From assembly GCF_900564155.1 (NCBI RefSeq), contig NZ_LS999839.1:1733097-1797096 (forward strand): DNA of 64,000 nt, read 5' to 3'. Origin of the DNA: Pedobacter schmidteae (lineage in GTDB: Bacteria; Bacteroidota; Bacteroidia; Sphingobacteriales; Sphingobacteriaceae). The notes under the pieces are model-generated. The model did no database searches and was not told the DNA's origin. It worked only from the letters and a program-made list of their open reading frames with translations. Below, one piece after another: positions 36,673 through 45,401 of the stretch. A program made the position numbers and the translations under genes. The stretch's first letter is position 1; each line of letters starts with the position of its first letter.

Positions 36673-37611
36673 TTATTTAAATGCGGCTTGTATTTTTCCA
36701 ACCAAGCCGGTTGTAATCATGTCTCTGGATTGCAGGATCATGTTTTTAACAGCAAGGGGACTTGAAATGCCATGGCCAATAACTACAGGTGCATTTACCC
36801 CTAAAACAGGGCTGCCTCCATAATTTTCGTAATTAAACCGGTCAAAGAATTCATCTTTTAAGCCTCTTTTTAAGGTTAGTACATAAAAAGACTCTGCCAG
36901 TTTAAGCATCACATTCCCTGTAAAGCCATCACAAACAATAACGTCTGCTTTATCATTAAATAAATCCCGACCTTCCACATTGCCTACAAAATTGAACAAA
37001 TTGGTATCCTTCATGAGAGGGAAAGTAGCCAGACTAAGCATATTACCTTTTTCATCTTCCTCACCTATATTCATTAACGCTACTTTTGGCGTTTTAATGC
37101 CCATAACGTTTTCAGCATACAAACTTCCCAATACACCAAACTGCAATAAGGTATCAGGCTTACAATCGGCATTTGCGCCAACGTCAACCATTAAACCTAC
37201 ACCACCACTTAATTTTGGAAGAAAAGTAGACAGACAGGGTCTGATGATACCTGGAATTGTTTTTACACTAAATACGGCACCAACAAGCATAGCACCCGAA
37301 TTTCCGGCGCTGGCAAATGAATCAAGTTTACCATCTTTTAAAAGATTGAAACCAATAGATATGCTGGAATTAGGCTTTTGAACAATAGCCTTAGTGGGAT
37401 GTTCGCCCATACCAATCACTTCTTCGGTATGTATATACTCAAAGTGATCGGGGTTAAATCCGTGTTCGGTTAGGATGGGCTTAATTTGCTGGGTATCTCC
37501 AATAAGTACCAGATGCTCATCTGGAGATAGCAAGGGATGAGCTGCTATTGCTCCTAAAACATTTGCTTTAGGAGCATAGTCTCCGCCCATTATATCGAGA
37601 CCTATTCTCAT
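36673..37611 (-). CDS. plsX: phosphate acyltransferase PlsX
   Basis: 312 residues from ATG 37611 ([21 protein letters not shown]); a TTG nine codons upstream is less likely. [10 protein letters not shown] at the front, [30 protein letters not shown] and [17 protein letters not shown] are PlsX landmarks. It makes acyl-phosphate from acyl-ACP for PlsY in phospholipid synthesis. It sits in the rpmF-plsX-fabH-accBC order seen in many bacteria. Confidence 0.97.
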   Translation of the reverse strand: MRIGLDIMGGDYAPKANVLGAIAAHPLLSPDEHLVLIGDTQQIKPILTEHGFNPDHFEYIHTEEVIGMGEHPTKAIVQKPNSSISIGFNLLKDGKLDSFASAGNSGAMLVGAVFSVKTIPGIIRPCLSTFLPKLSGGVGLMVDVGANADCKPDTLLQFGVLGSLYAENVMGIKTPKVALMNIGEEDEKGNMLSLATFPLMKDTNLFNFVGNVEGRDLFNDKADVIVCDGFTGNVMLKLAESFYVLTLKRGLKDEFFDRFNYENYGGSPVLGVNAPVVIGHGISSPLAVKNMILQSRDMITTGLVGKIQAAFK

Positions 37612-37708
37612 AGTAAAATCAGTTTGTGTAGTCGGCAAAATTGCCGTTTTTTAACGGCTCTAAGTTAAACTATAGTGCAGTTAAAACACAAACTATTTTT
37701 CAAGAAAA

Positions 37709-37900
37709 TTAACCTATTGAGGTGTTTTCAATAACCAGTTTACCGTTGTAGTATAAGTTACCATCAACGTTATAAGCGCGGTGAGGAGTGTGGATTGCAC
37801 CTGTTGTCTGACAAGTAGCTAAAGAAGGAGCTTCTGCTTTGTAGTGAGTTCTTCTCTTATCTCTTCTGCTCTTAGAAACTTTACGTTTTGGATGTGCCAT
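37709..37900 (-). CDS. rpmF: 50S ribosomal protein L32
   Basis: 63 residues beginning with the L32 signature [22 protein letters not shown] and containing the conserved [23 protein letters not shown] region. It has one Cys, so it is not the four-Cys zinc form. It follows the DUF177 gene by 18 bases, as in many genomes. Confidence 0.97.
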   Translation of the reverse strand: MAHPKRKVSKSRRDKRRTHYKAEAPSLATCQTTGAIHTPHRAYNVDGNLYYNGKLVIENTSIG

Positions 37901-37918
37901 TGTTGATTTGTTTAATTA

Positions 37919-38452
37919 TTATTTTAATTTCTTTAATGCTGCCCACCTTGGGTCGTCATTTTGTTGTTCTTCTTCCTGTTGTGATCCTACCGCTAAACTT
38001 TCCAGTCTTGCAATCATCTCCTGGTCGCACTTTACGCCCGTACCATTCTCCTCACATATTTTAATATAAGGTACCGATACCGTGATAAACTCATAAATCA
38101 GACCCGAGACATCAATCTCAGTTTCCTTTTTATTCAGTACAATGATCTCCAGATCATCGCTTTCCAGTTCATCCTCAGCAAATTTTACAATCTGCCTTTC
38201 CTGTATCTCAATTGGTGCCTCAAATTCCGCTAAACACTTGTCACAATCTAATACTATGTTTCCATTGATGTGGAAATGTAGTATCAGCATTGTTTCTTGT
38301 TTGTCAAGCTCTAGCGCCGCTTTCAGGTTACCCTTTTTTACAAGGGAATACTCAAAGGCATCAAAAAAGCTGTTATCAATCTCAAAATCAAACTGATGTT
38401 TGCCAATTTTTAAGCCTGTAAAGGGGATTGAAAATTGTTTTAATGGTTTCAA
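37919..38452 (-). CDS. DUF177/YceD family protein
   Basis: 177 residues if started at TTG 38452 (MKPLKQFSIPFTGLKIGKHQF); a TTG at 38476 would add MRAKILLQ, and no ATG is available. The YceD-type Cys motif is visible as VLDCDKCLAEFEAPI, with later Cys residues in IKICEENGTGVKCDQEM. YceD homologues are linked to rRNA processing or 23S accumulation and nearly always precede rpmF, as here. The biochemical role is not settled. Confidence 0.85.
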   Translation of the reverse strand: MKPLKQFSIPFTGLKIGKHQFDFEIDNSFFDAFEYSLVKKGNLKAALELDKQETMLILHFHINGNIVLDCDKCLAEFEAPIEIQERQIVKFAEDELESDDLEIIVLNKKETEIDVSGLIYEFITVSVPYIKICEENGTGVKCDQEMIARLESLAVGSQQEEEQQNDDPRWAALKKLK

Positions 38453-38511
38453 TTGTAACAAAATTTTAGCCCGCAAATGTAGAGATTATTTTTAATCGTT
38501 GCAAATCTTTT

Positions 38512-39591
38512 TTAATTCGCGTCATCTTTCATATCCGCCGCAGTTTCAATAACTTTTCCTCCGCTTCTTAACTGAGTGCTTAACAAGGCTTCCTGCTCGC
38601 GTCTGTGTTTCACAATATGTGTAGCCGCAAATACAGCTTCAATGAATGAAGATGGGTCGGCCAGGTTTTTTCCTGCAATATCATATCCTGTTCCATGATC
38701 CGGCGATGTACGTACAATTTTCAAGCCTGCCGAAAAATTTACTCCGCTACCAAATGCAATAGTTTTAAAAGGGATTAAACCTTGGTCGTGATACATGGCT
38801 AGTACCGCATCAAATTGTTTGTAACTACCATTTCCAAAAAAGCCATCAGCCGGATAAGGGCCAAAACAGATCACTCCTTTGTCAAATGCTTCCTGTATAG
38901 CCGGGATAATCACCTGTTCTTCTTCCTTGCCCAATAAACCATTGTCGCCAGCATGCGGGTTTAGTCCCAATACCGCTATTTTTGGTTTTTCAATCCAGAA
39001 ATCCTTCTTCAGGCTCTCGTTCATCAATACCAGCTTTTTCACAATTTTTTCCTTCGTTACCTGCTGGGAAATGTCTTTAACAGGAATATGTCCGGTTACT
39101 ACACCCACGCGGATGTCCTCGCTGATCATAAACATCAGCACATCGTTGCTGTTGCTTTGTTCCTGCAGGTACTCGGTATGTCCGGGGAATTTGAAGTCGT
39201 CCGACTGTATATTGTGTTTATTGATTGGTGCAGTAACCAGTGCATCGATTTCTCCTTTTACCAAGGCGTCTGTTGCTTTTTGTAGCGACAATAAGGCATA
39301 TTTTCCACCCGTTTCGTTCGAAACTCCAAGGTCAATTTTTACATCTTCTTCCCAGCAATTGATCAGGTTGGGCTTTTTAGGGTTGGCCGACGATGGATCG
39401 TTGATCACATTAAAAGCAAAATCTGTCAACCCTAAAGCTTTTCTGTGATAGGAAGCAACTTTGGTATGCCCGTAAACTATGGGCGTACAGTAGTCAAATA
39501 TGCTGTTGTGCGATAAAGTCTTTAAGATTACTTCTAATCCAATCCCATTGATATCACCAATGCTTATCCCGATTTTAATTTTATTGCTCAT
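38512..39591 (-). CDS. pdxA: 4-hydroxythreonine-4-phosphate dehydrogenase
   Basis: 359 residues. GISIGDINGIGLEVILKTL at the N-terminus, TAPINKHNI, GHTEYLQEQ (metal His), LGLNPHAGDNGLLGKEEE and AMYHDQGLIPFKTIAFG match PdxA. It oxidises 4-phosphohydroxy-L-threonine in de novo pyridoxal phosphate synthesis. It is the first gene of the minus-strand block and is divergent from ksgA, with 98 bases between. Confidence 0.97.
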   Translation of the reverse strand: MSNKIKIGISIGDINGIGLEVILKTLSHNSIFDYCTPIVYGHTKVASYHRKALGLTDFAFNVINDPSSANPKKPNLINCWEEDVKIDLGVSNETGGKYALLSLQKATDALVKGEIDALVTAPINKHNIQSDDFKFPGHTEYLQEQSNSNDVLMFMISEDIRVGVVTGHIPVKDISQQVTKEKIVKKLVLMNESLKKDFWIEKPKIAVLGLNPHAGDNGLLGKEEEQVIIPAIQEAFDKGVICFGPYPADGFFGNGSYKQFDAVLAMYHDQGLIPFKTIAFGSGVNFSAGLKIVRTSPDHGTGYDIAGKNLADPSSFIEAVFAATHIVKHRREQEALLSTQLRSGGKVIETAADMKDDAN

Positions 39592-39689
39592 GCCTGAATA
39601 GAAATTTGGTGCAAATTACAGATTTTCAATTAATGTTGGCCAGATGCTGGTAAAACTTTACTTATTTTGCATCTTTTAAGGGCGCACAT

Positions 39690-40472
39690 ATGAGTTTGGT
39701 TAAGGCAAAAAAACATTTAGGGCAACACTTTCTGACCGATAAAAATATCGCAGCAAAGATTGTAAACGGTCTGGTACATACAGATAAGTATAAACAAGTA
39801 CTGGAAGTTGGACCGGGAATGGGTATTCTGTCTGATTTGCTACTGGAACGTACAGATATTGAAACTCATTTGATTGATATAGATGTGGAGTCTTATCATT
39901 TTTTACAGAAAAAATACCCTCAATTGGGTGATAGGTTGATAAATGGCGACTTCCTTGCGCTAAACCTATCTGATATTTTCAAAGAAAAATATGCCATAAT
40001 TGGTAATTTTCCTTACAATATATCTTCCCAGATATTATTTAAAATTTTGGAAAACAGGCAGTCGGTTGTTGAAATGGTAGGCATGTTTCAAAAAGAGGTA
40101 GCCGAGCGTTGCGCCTCTAAATCGGGCACAAAGGATTATGGTATATTAAGTGTCCTGATTCAGGCATATTATGATATAGAATACCTGTTTACCGTTAAAC
40201 CAGGCACCTTTAACCCGCCGCCAAAAGTAAATTCGGGCGTCATCAGATTGAGCCGCAACCAGGTAGAAACACTACCATGCGATGAAAAACTATTCTGGCG
40301 CACTGTAAAAGCGGGTTTTAATCAACGAAGAAAAACTTTACGTAATGCACTTTCGGGCGTGGTACCAAAAGATAAAATGGATACCCATCCTTTTTTTGAG
40401 AAAAGGGCTGAGCAGTTAAGTGTGGCAGATTTTGTTGAGCTTACGGCACATCTTACTAAACTTTCGAAATAA
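39690..40472 (+). CDS. rsmA: 16S rRNA dimethyladenosine transferase
   Basis: 260 residues (RsmA/KsgA). MSLVKAKKHLGQHFLTDKNIAAKIV is the typical start, EVGPGMGILSDLLLE is the SAM-binding loop and GNFPYNISSQILFK the catalytic NxPY-like motif (NFPY). It dimethylates two adjacent adenosines near the 3' end of 16S rRNA. The SerA-like gene begins 16 bases after its stop. Confidence 0.97.
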   Translation: MSLVKAKKHLGQHFLTDKNIAAKIVNGLVHTDKYKQVLEVGPGMGILSDLLLERTDIETHLIDIDVESYHFLQKKYPQLGDRLINGDFLALNLSDIFKEKYAIIGNFPYNISSQILFKILENRQSVVEMVGMFQKEVAERCASKSGTKDYGILSVLIQAYYDIEYLFTVKPGTFNPPPKVNSGVIRLSRNQVETLPCDEKLFWRTVKAGFNQRRKTLRNALSGVVPKDKMDTHPFFEKRAEQLSVADFVELTAHLTKLSK

Positions 40473-40488
40473 TAGAAGTAGTACAGAC

Positions 40489-41418
40489 ATGAAAGGAAGA
40501 ATATTAATTGTTGACGATTTGCATGCTTCATTTAAGGAAAAGGCAATTGCATTAGGATACGAAGTTGACGATCGTCCGCTCATTACCCGGGCCGAAACAA
40601 TGGCCGTTATTGGCGGTTATAGTGGCATAGCAGTAAGGACTAAATTCCGTATAGATCAGGAATTGATGGAAGCTGCACCAGCACTTAAATTTATTGCAAG
40701 GGCAGGTGCGGGTTTGGATAATATTGATGAAGCCTTTGCCAGGCAAAAAGGCATCAGCTTGCTTAATGCCCCGGAAGGAAATATGGATGCCGTAGGTGAA
40801 CATGCTGTGGGCTTGATGTTGAGCCTGATGAACAATTTCAGAACTGCGGATACCCAGGTGCGTAATGGAGTGTGGGACAGGGAAGGGAACCGGGGTTATG
40901 AATTGAAAGGACGTACTGTAGGTATTATTGGTTATGGCTTTATGGGGCAGAGTTTTGCTAAAAAACTTTCGGGCTTTGAGGTGAATGTAATTGCATACGA
41001 TAAATACAAGACGGGCTTTAGCGATGAATATGCGAGGGAAGTGAGTATGGAAGAAATTGTAAAGCATAGCGATGTGCTGAGTTTGCATACCCCCTTAACT
41101 GCCGAAACCAGGCAAATGGTAAATGATGAGTACCTGTTTCACTTCCGCAAACCTATTTTTTTTATCAATACTTCCAGGGGCGAGGTGGTGCATACCGAAG
41201 CGGTGTTGAAGGCCATTGAAGAGGGTAAAATATTAGGTGCCGGCCTTGATGTGCTGGAGGTAGAGAAATTTCCGGCATTGGCCGATCAGAACTGGTATAA
41301 CAACCTTAAACTGTCGGGCAAAGTGATCCTAACGCCTCATGTTGGTGGCTGGACATTTGAGTCTTATCGCAAAATTTCGGAGGTGCTGGCCGGGAAACTT
41401 GAGGAAATCTCTCAGTAG
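40489..41418 (+). CDS. D-2-hydroxyacid dehydrogenase, SerA-like
   Basis: 309 residues from ATG 40489 (MKGRILIVDDLHASF); the open frame upstream overlaps rsmA and is not used. The Rossmann motif GIIGYGFMGQSFAKKL, the catalytic Arg in FINTSRGEVV, the Glu in LDVLEVEKF and the His in LTPHVGGWTFE give the complete NAD-dependent D-2-hydroxyacid dehydrogenase active site. It may be 3-phosphoglycerate dehydrogenase for serine synthesis, but the short form without an ACT domain and the absence of neighbouring ser genes leave the substrate open. Confidence 0.88.
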   Translation: MKGRILIVDDLHASFKEKAIALGYEVDDRPLITRAETMAVIGGYSGIAVRTKFRIDQELMEAAPALKFIARAGAGLDNIDEAFARQKGISLLNAPEGNMDAVGEHAVGLMLSLMNNFRTADTQVRNGVWDREGNRGYELKGRTVGIIGYGFMGQSFAKKLSGFEVNVIAYDKYKTGFSDEYAREVSMEEIVKHSDVLSLHTPLTAETRQMVNDEYLFHFRKPIFFINTSRGEVVHTEAVLKAIEEGKILGAGLDVLEVEKFPALADQNWYNNLKLSGKVILTPHVGGWTFESYRKISEVLAGKLEEISQ

Positions 41419-41503
41419 CGAAGCCCTTTCGACTCTTTTATCCTTTACTTTTTCCAGGCTTTAATCAGCCTTTAAATGACAGCGTAATGTGTAAGCCGTT
41501 ACA

Positions 41504-41572
41504 GCGCGGTGAGAGCGCCTTTTTATGGAGAAAAGGCGCTCTCACCGCGCTCTCATGGCGCTCTCACGGCGC
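41504..41572 (+). repeat. GC-rich hairpin plus three 11-bp tandem repeats
   Basis: 41504-41523 and 41531-41550 are exact 20-bp inverted repeats with a seven-base spacer. The right arm runs into a tandem array of GGCGCTCTCAC-type units (41535-41545, 41546-41556, 41557-41567) and a partial fourth, and the left arm holds one inverted unit. It is far more GC-rich than its surroundings and follows the SerA-like gene by about 85 bases. Confidence 0.8.
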
Positions 41573-41660
41573 AGTCATACCAAGCATGGCTAAAGGCCAG
41601 CCTTATCTCTGAATTATCTTCCGGGGTTTCGACATCATTTCATCATTTTACTGTTAAAAA

Positions 41661-41692
41661 TTTGGTTTTATGGTGGCGCGCTGTTATCTTCG
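41661..41692 (+). promoter_or_regulatory. candidate greA promoter
   Basis: TTTG (41661-41664) and TATCTTCG (41685-41692, seven of eight to TAnnTTTG) are 20 bases apart. Transcription would start near 41699 and give a leader of about 80 bases that includes the hairpin at 41705. Confidence 0.45.
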
Positions 41693-41704
41693 TTTTAATT
41701 GAAG

Positions 41705-41750
41705 CAAGACTATGTAGGCATATGGGCCTATATAGTCTTGTTTGTTTTTT
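41705..41750 (+). terminator. terminator-like hairpin in the greA leader
   Basis: 41705-41719 (CAAGACTATGTAGGC) pairs with 41726-41740 with one mismatch position that can form G-U, around a six-base loop, and is followed directly by TTTGTTTTTT. It lies 29 bases before the greA ATG and downstream of the candidate greA promoter, so it may be an attenuator rather than an end-of-operon signal. Confidence 0.6.
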
Positions 41751-41778
41751 AGAGGACTTACAAAAAAATAGACGAGCT

Positions 41779-42252
41779 ATGACAGAGGTAACATATTATA
41801 CCCAAGATGGTTTAGATAAACTTAAAGAGGAATTACAGTATTTAAAAACTACTGGCAGGCAGTTGATATCTAAGGCGATAGCAGAAGCAAGAGATAAAGG
41901 TGATCTTTCGGAGAACGCCGAATATGATGCCGCCAAAGAAGCGCAAGGTTTACATGAAGCTAAAATTGCTAAATTGGAAGGTACACTTTCTACAGCCAGA
42001 TTAATTGACGAATCCAAATTGGATACATCGAAAGTTCTTGCACTTTCGATTGTAAAAATAAAAAATACAAAAAACGGAGCTACGATGTCTTACCAACTGG
42101 TGGCAGAATCAGAGGCCGACCTGAAAACAGGAAAGATCTCTGTGAAATCGCCTATTGCGAAAGGATTGTTGGGTAAATCGGTTGGTGATACTACAGAAAT
42201 TGAAGTTCCGGCAGGGAAAATGGAATTTGAAATTTTAGAGATCAGCAGATAA
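41779..42252 (+). CDS. greA: transcription elongation factor GreA
   Basis: 157 residues from ATG 41779 (MTEVTYYTQDGLDKLKEELQYL); the frame is open upstream through the GC-rich repeat but that part is not coding-like. The N-terminal coiled coil has the catalytic acidic tip DKGDLSENAEYDAAKEAQ, and the C-terminal FKBP-like domain includes KISVKSPIAKGLLGKSVGDTTEI. It stimulates transcript cleavage in backtracked RNA polymerase. The HIT protein gene begins 10 bases downstream. Confidence 0.97.
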   Translation: MTEVTYYTQDGLDKLKEELQYLKTTGRQLISKAIAEARDKGDLSENAEYDAAKEAQGLHEAKIAKLEGTLSTARLIDESKLDTSKVLALSIVKIKNTKNGATMSYQLVAESEADLKTGKISVKSPIAKGLLGKSVGDTTEIEVPAGKMEFEILEISR

Positions 42253-42262
42253 AAACAAGACA

Positions 42263-42664
42263 ATGGCAAGTATCTTTTCAAGAATAGTAAGTGGTGAAAT
42301 TCCGGCCCATGTGGTTGCTGAAACTACTGAATTTCTAGCTTTTATGGATGTGAATCCACTGGTGATGGGACATGTTTTGGTGATCCCTAAAAAAGAGATC
42401 GACTATATCTTTGATATGGACGAAGAAAGCTATTTCGGATTAACTTTGTTTGCTAAAATAGTGGCCACAGGATTAAAAGAGGCTTTTCCATGTGAAAAAG
42501 TAGGCGTTGCCGTTATCGGGTTGGAAGTGCCACATGTACACATTCACCTGATTCCGATGAACAATGTGGATGATATGAACTTTAGTAAAGCGAAACTGAA
42601 GCCAACGCAGGAAGCGCTTGCTGAAGCAGCGACTAAGATTAAGATTGCATTGTCGAAAGATTAA
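42263..42664 (+). CDS. HIT family protein
   Basis: 133 residues with the histidine triad HVHIHLIPM at about 91-99 and the upstream LVMGHVLVIPKKE segment of Hint-like proteins. HIT proteins hydrolyse nucleotide phosphoramidates or similar nucleoside monophosphate derivatives through a covalent His intermediate. It is probably cotranscribed with greA, a pairing frequent in Bacteroidota. Confidence 0.95.
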   Translation: MASIFSRIVSGEIPAHVVAETTEFLAFMDVNPLVMGHVLVIPKKEIDYIFDMDEESYFGLTLFAKIVATGLKEAFPCEKVGVAVIGLEVPHVHIHLIPMNNVDDMNFSKAKLKPTQEALAEAATKIKIALSKD

Positions 42665-42676
42665 CTTTAAAAAACA

Positions 42677-42762
42677 GGTATCTCCTCGCAGCCGGGAATC
42701 TTTTCCCGATGAAGAATCGGAAAAATTTCCAAGGTCTGCTCAGAGGAACCAGTTTTTTCTTT
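42677..42762 (+). other. possible structured RNA after the HIT gene
   Basis: Three short helices nest between 42677-42691 and 42736-42750: GGT/ACC, CCTC/GAGG and GCAG/CTGC. They enclose a CGGGAA/TTCCCG hairpin (42693-42708), and the whole is followed by TTTTTTCTTT. This may be a 3' UTR structure with its own terminator or a small RNA. A strong second terminator follows at once. No known RNA family is recognised. Confidence 0.3.
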
Positions 42763-42777
42763 AAACAGCATTGCATA

Positions 42778-42818
42778 AAACAAAAAGCAGGAGCATGATT
42801 TGCTCCTGCTTTTTGTTT
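42778..42818 (+). terminator. strong intrinsic terminator
   Basis: Perfect 18-bp stem: AAACAAAAAGCAGGAGCA (42778-42795) with 42801-42818 around a five-base loop, the right arm ending in TTTTTGTTT. It ends the greA-HIT transcript. Confidence 0.85.
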
Positions 42819-42885
42819 ATTAGCGTTGTGCATATTTATTTATGTGTGTTTGTATTGTTCATTGATGCCCGTATTGTTTGTTGAT

Positions 42886-42921
42886 GTTCGCAACCGTACA
42901 TCCGCTGTTCATATTCGTACA
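42886..42921 (+). promoter_or_regulatory. tandem 15-bp direct repeats, likely regulator site
   Basis: GTTCgcaacCGTACA (42886-42900) and GTTCatattCGTACA (42907-42921) share GTTC-N5-CGTACA with a 21-base period, i.e. two helical turns. Further GTTYRT words lie just upstream at 42856 and 42875. The arrangement resembles the direct repeats bound by LytTR-type response regulators, which is inference. It sits about 95 bases before the FtsX-type permease gene. Confidence 0.45.
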
Positions 42922-43015
42922 CTTTGTTTTAAATATAGCTTATATTAGATCTTAGATGGCACTGGTTTGCTATGGCACAGGGATTGAATTAAGAGGTGTA
43001 AAATAAATATGAATT

Positions 43016-45388
43016 ATGTTTCGGCACCATTTATTATTGATATATAGAAATTTTAAGCGATATAAAACCTCTTTTTTTATCAATCTGATAGGACTGTCTA
43101 CCGGTATTTCCTGTGCCCTGCTCATTTATTTATGGGTAAATGACGAGATGCAAATGGATGGTTTTCATGACGAAAGGTTATATCAGGTTATGGAAAATCA
43201 GCACGTTGCTGATGGTGTAAATACAATAGATGGCACACCCGCAATTTTAGCGGATGCCATGGTAAAAGAGATGCCGGAGGTTGCATTGGCAGTTACTGCA
43301 TCGCCAACCTACTGGTTGGGGCAAAGTAAAGTTTCGGCCAATAATCAACCCGCTTTAAAGGCTGCAGGTAAATTTGCCGGTGCCGACTTTTTTAAAGTGT
43401 TCGCTTATCCACTCCTGGCTGGCCAAGCAGATCGGGTGCTTAAGGACAAAAATACCGTTGTTGTTTCGGAGGGATTGGCTTTAAAACTATTTCATAGTAT
43501 CGACGTGATCGGGAAAGAGTTTGTATGGAGTAATGCTGATATGAAGAGCGAAAATCGCGCAATGATTTCCGGTGTTTTTAAAGATTTACCTTCAAATTCT
43601 TCTGATCATTTTGATTTCCTCGTTTCTCTGGATGTGTTTTTTGCCGCTGCTCCAAACTATTTAAAATGGGGGAATTCGGGGCCAAATACCTTTTTTATTT
43701 TAAAGGAAGGGGCTGACCCGGTGCAATTTAATGCAAAGATTGAAGGTTTTCTAAAAACTAAGGGACAAAGGGATCTTAGCTTGTTCATCAGACCTTATGC
43801 GGATAGTTACCTGTATAATCAGTTTGAAAATGGGAAAGTTAGTGGAGGAAGAATTGATTATGTGAAACTGTTTGGGCTTGTTGCCGTATTTATTTTGCTT
43901 ATTGCCTGTATCAATTTTATGAATCTTTCAACGGCCAAGGCGTCCAGAAGACTGAAAGAAGTAGGCGTTAAAAAGGTAATGGGGGCACAAAGAAGTTCAT
44001 TGATTTTGCAATATATGGCCGAATCAATGCTTTTGACGATTATAGCGGTATTTGTGTCATTACTTATTGTAGAGTTGTTGTTGCCACAATTTAATGCCAT
44101 TGTTGATAAGCAGCTTAGTTTGCATTACAGCATGTCTCTTATTTTATCTTTGCTGGCTATAACCACTTTTACTGGCCTGGTATCTGGAAGTTATCCTGCC
44201 TTTTATTTATCGGGTCTTAAACCTGTCCTTGCTTTAAAGGGCCGGCTTAATTTAACCCGGGCTGCATCATGGACCCGACAGGGCCTGGTGGTTTTTCAAT
44301 TTACACTTTCTGTGATCTTAATTGTAGCTGTATTTGTGATATATAAACAGATTGCTTACGTCCAGCACAAAAGTCTGGGTTATCAGAAAGAGAATGTGCT
44401 TTATTTTGAGGCTAACGGAAAATTCAAAAACAATGTCAACCTTGCCATTGATGTGATTAAAAAGATTCCTGGTGTAACCAATGCTTCCAGTATAAACAGG
44501 GAGTTACTTGGCGATCTGAATTATACTTTTGGTGATTTCAATTGGGAAGGGAGGGACCCAAAGGAAGTGATTAAATTTCAGCATGCCTATGTCAACAGTG
44601 GTCTGATTGAAACAGTAGGTATAAAAATGGCGGCCGGCAGGAGCTTCTCGGATAAATTTGGAGCAGATACCTCAAAGATTATTGTCAATGAAGCGGGCTT
44701 AAAAGCGATGCGCTTAAGGAATCCGTTAGGGAAAATTTTTAACGTTTGGGGGCAGGATTTTCAGATTATTGGCGTGATTAAGGACTTTCACTTTGAATCT
44801 TTACATCAAACCATTAAGCCCATGTTTTTGAGATATAGACCCGAGTTTACCAATAGGGTTATGCTAAGCGTTGGCTCGGGGAAGATAAAAGAAGTGATGG
44901 ATCAGCTCCAGAAAATGAACACAACCTATAATCCAGGTTTTAACCTTGATGTTAAATTTCTGGATCAGGATTTTCAGGCACAATATGTAGCCGAAAGCAG
45001 GGTAGCGGTATTGTCCAGGTATTTTGCTGTCATAGCTGTTTTGATCTCTTGTCTTGGATTATTTGGCCTGGCAACATTTACCGCCGAGCGGCGACTAAAA
45101 GAAATCGGCATCAGAAAAGTTCTAGGTGCAAGCGGTTTTAGTCTTGTTTATACGCTATCTAAAGATTTTACCAGACCGGTTATCTCAGCTATATTGATTG
45201 CTTTGCCTGTTAGCTATGTGCTGGTCCGCTATTGGCTCAATAGCTTTGCGTACAGAATTGAGCTTCAGCTTTGGTATTTTGTTGCTGCAGGATTTCTGGC
45301 GCTGTTCATATCACTGATTACTGTATGTACCCAGGCATGGAAAGCCGCAAATGTGAATCCCGTTCAATGTTTAAAAGCGGATGGCTAG
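43016..45388 (+). CDS. FtsX-type ABC transporter permease (MacB-like)
   Basis: 790 residues with two FtsX permease units, as is usual for this Bacteroidota type: an N-terminal helix (YKTSFFINLIGLSTGISCALLIYLWV), a MacB periplasmic core domain (about 45-250), three helices (about 280-420), a second helix and periplasmic domain (about 425-660), and three C-terminal helices. ERRLKEIGIRKVLGAS and SRRLKEVGVKKVMGAQ are the repeated FtsX segments after the core domains. It has no ATPase domain, and no ATPase gene is adjacent. Such permeases are linked to antimicrobial or lipoprotein export; the cargo is unknown. Confidence 0.9.
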   Translation: MFRHHLLLIYRNFKRYKTSFFINLIGLSTGISCALLIYLWVNDEMQMDGFHDERLYQVMENQHVADGVNTIDGTPAILADAMVKEMPEVALAVTASPTYWLGQSKVSANNQPALKAAGKFAGADFFKVFAYPLLAGQADRVLKDKNTVVVSEGLALKLFHSIDVIGKEFVWSNADMKSENRAMISGVFKDLPSNSSDHFDFLVSLDVFFAAAPNYLKWGNSGPNTFFILKEGADPVQFNAKIEGFLKTKGQRDLSLFIRPYADSYLYNQFENGKVSGGRIDYVKLFGLVAVFILLIACINFMNLSTAKASRRLKEVGVKKVMGAQRSSLILQYMAESMLLTIIAVFVSLLIVELLLPQFNAIVDKQLSLHYSMSLILSLLAITTFTGLVSGSYPAFYLSGLKPVLALKGRLNLTRAASWTRQGLVVFQFTLSVILIVAVFVIYKQIAYVQHKSLGYQKENVLYFEANGKFKNNVNLAIDVIKKIPGVTNASSINRELLGDLNYTFGDFNWEGRDPKEVIKFQHAYVNSGLIETVGIKMAAGRSFSDKFGADTSKIIVNEAGLKAMRLRNPLGKIFNVWGQDFQIIGVIKDFHFESLHQTIKPMFLRYRPEFTNRVMLSVGSGKIKEVMDQLQKMNTTYNPGFNLDVKFLDQDFQAQYVAESRVAVLSRYFAVIAVLISCLGLFGLATFTAERRLKEIGIRKVLGASGFSLVYTLSKDFTRPVISAILIALPVSYVLVRYWLNSFAYRIELQLWYFVAAGFLALFISLITVCTQAWKAANVNPVQCLKADG

Positions 45389-45401
45389 GAGTGTGCTGCT
45401 A

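Noticed and set aside
39639..39669. TTG / TTATTTTG pair upstream of rsmA as a promoter
   Set aside because: The -7 candidate has a mismatch at a key base and the spacing (23) is at the edge of the range; not strong enough to list.
40420..40488. N-terminal extension of the SerA-like dehydrogenase
   Set aside because: It overlaps the end of rsmA and the family start (MKGRILIVDD) fits the ATG at 40489.
41509..41778. Upstream open frame fused to greA
   Set aside because: It runs through the GC-rich repeat and the leader hairpin; greA homologues start at the ATG at 41779.
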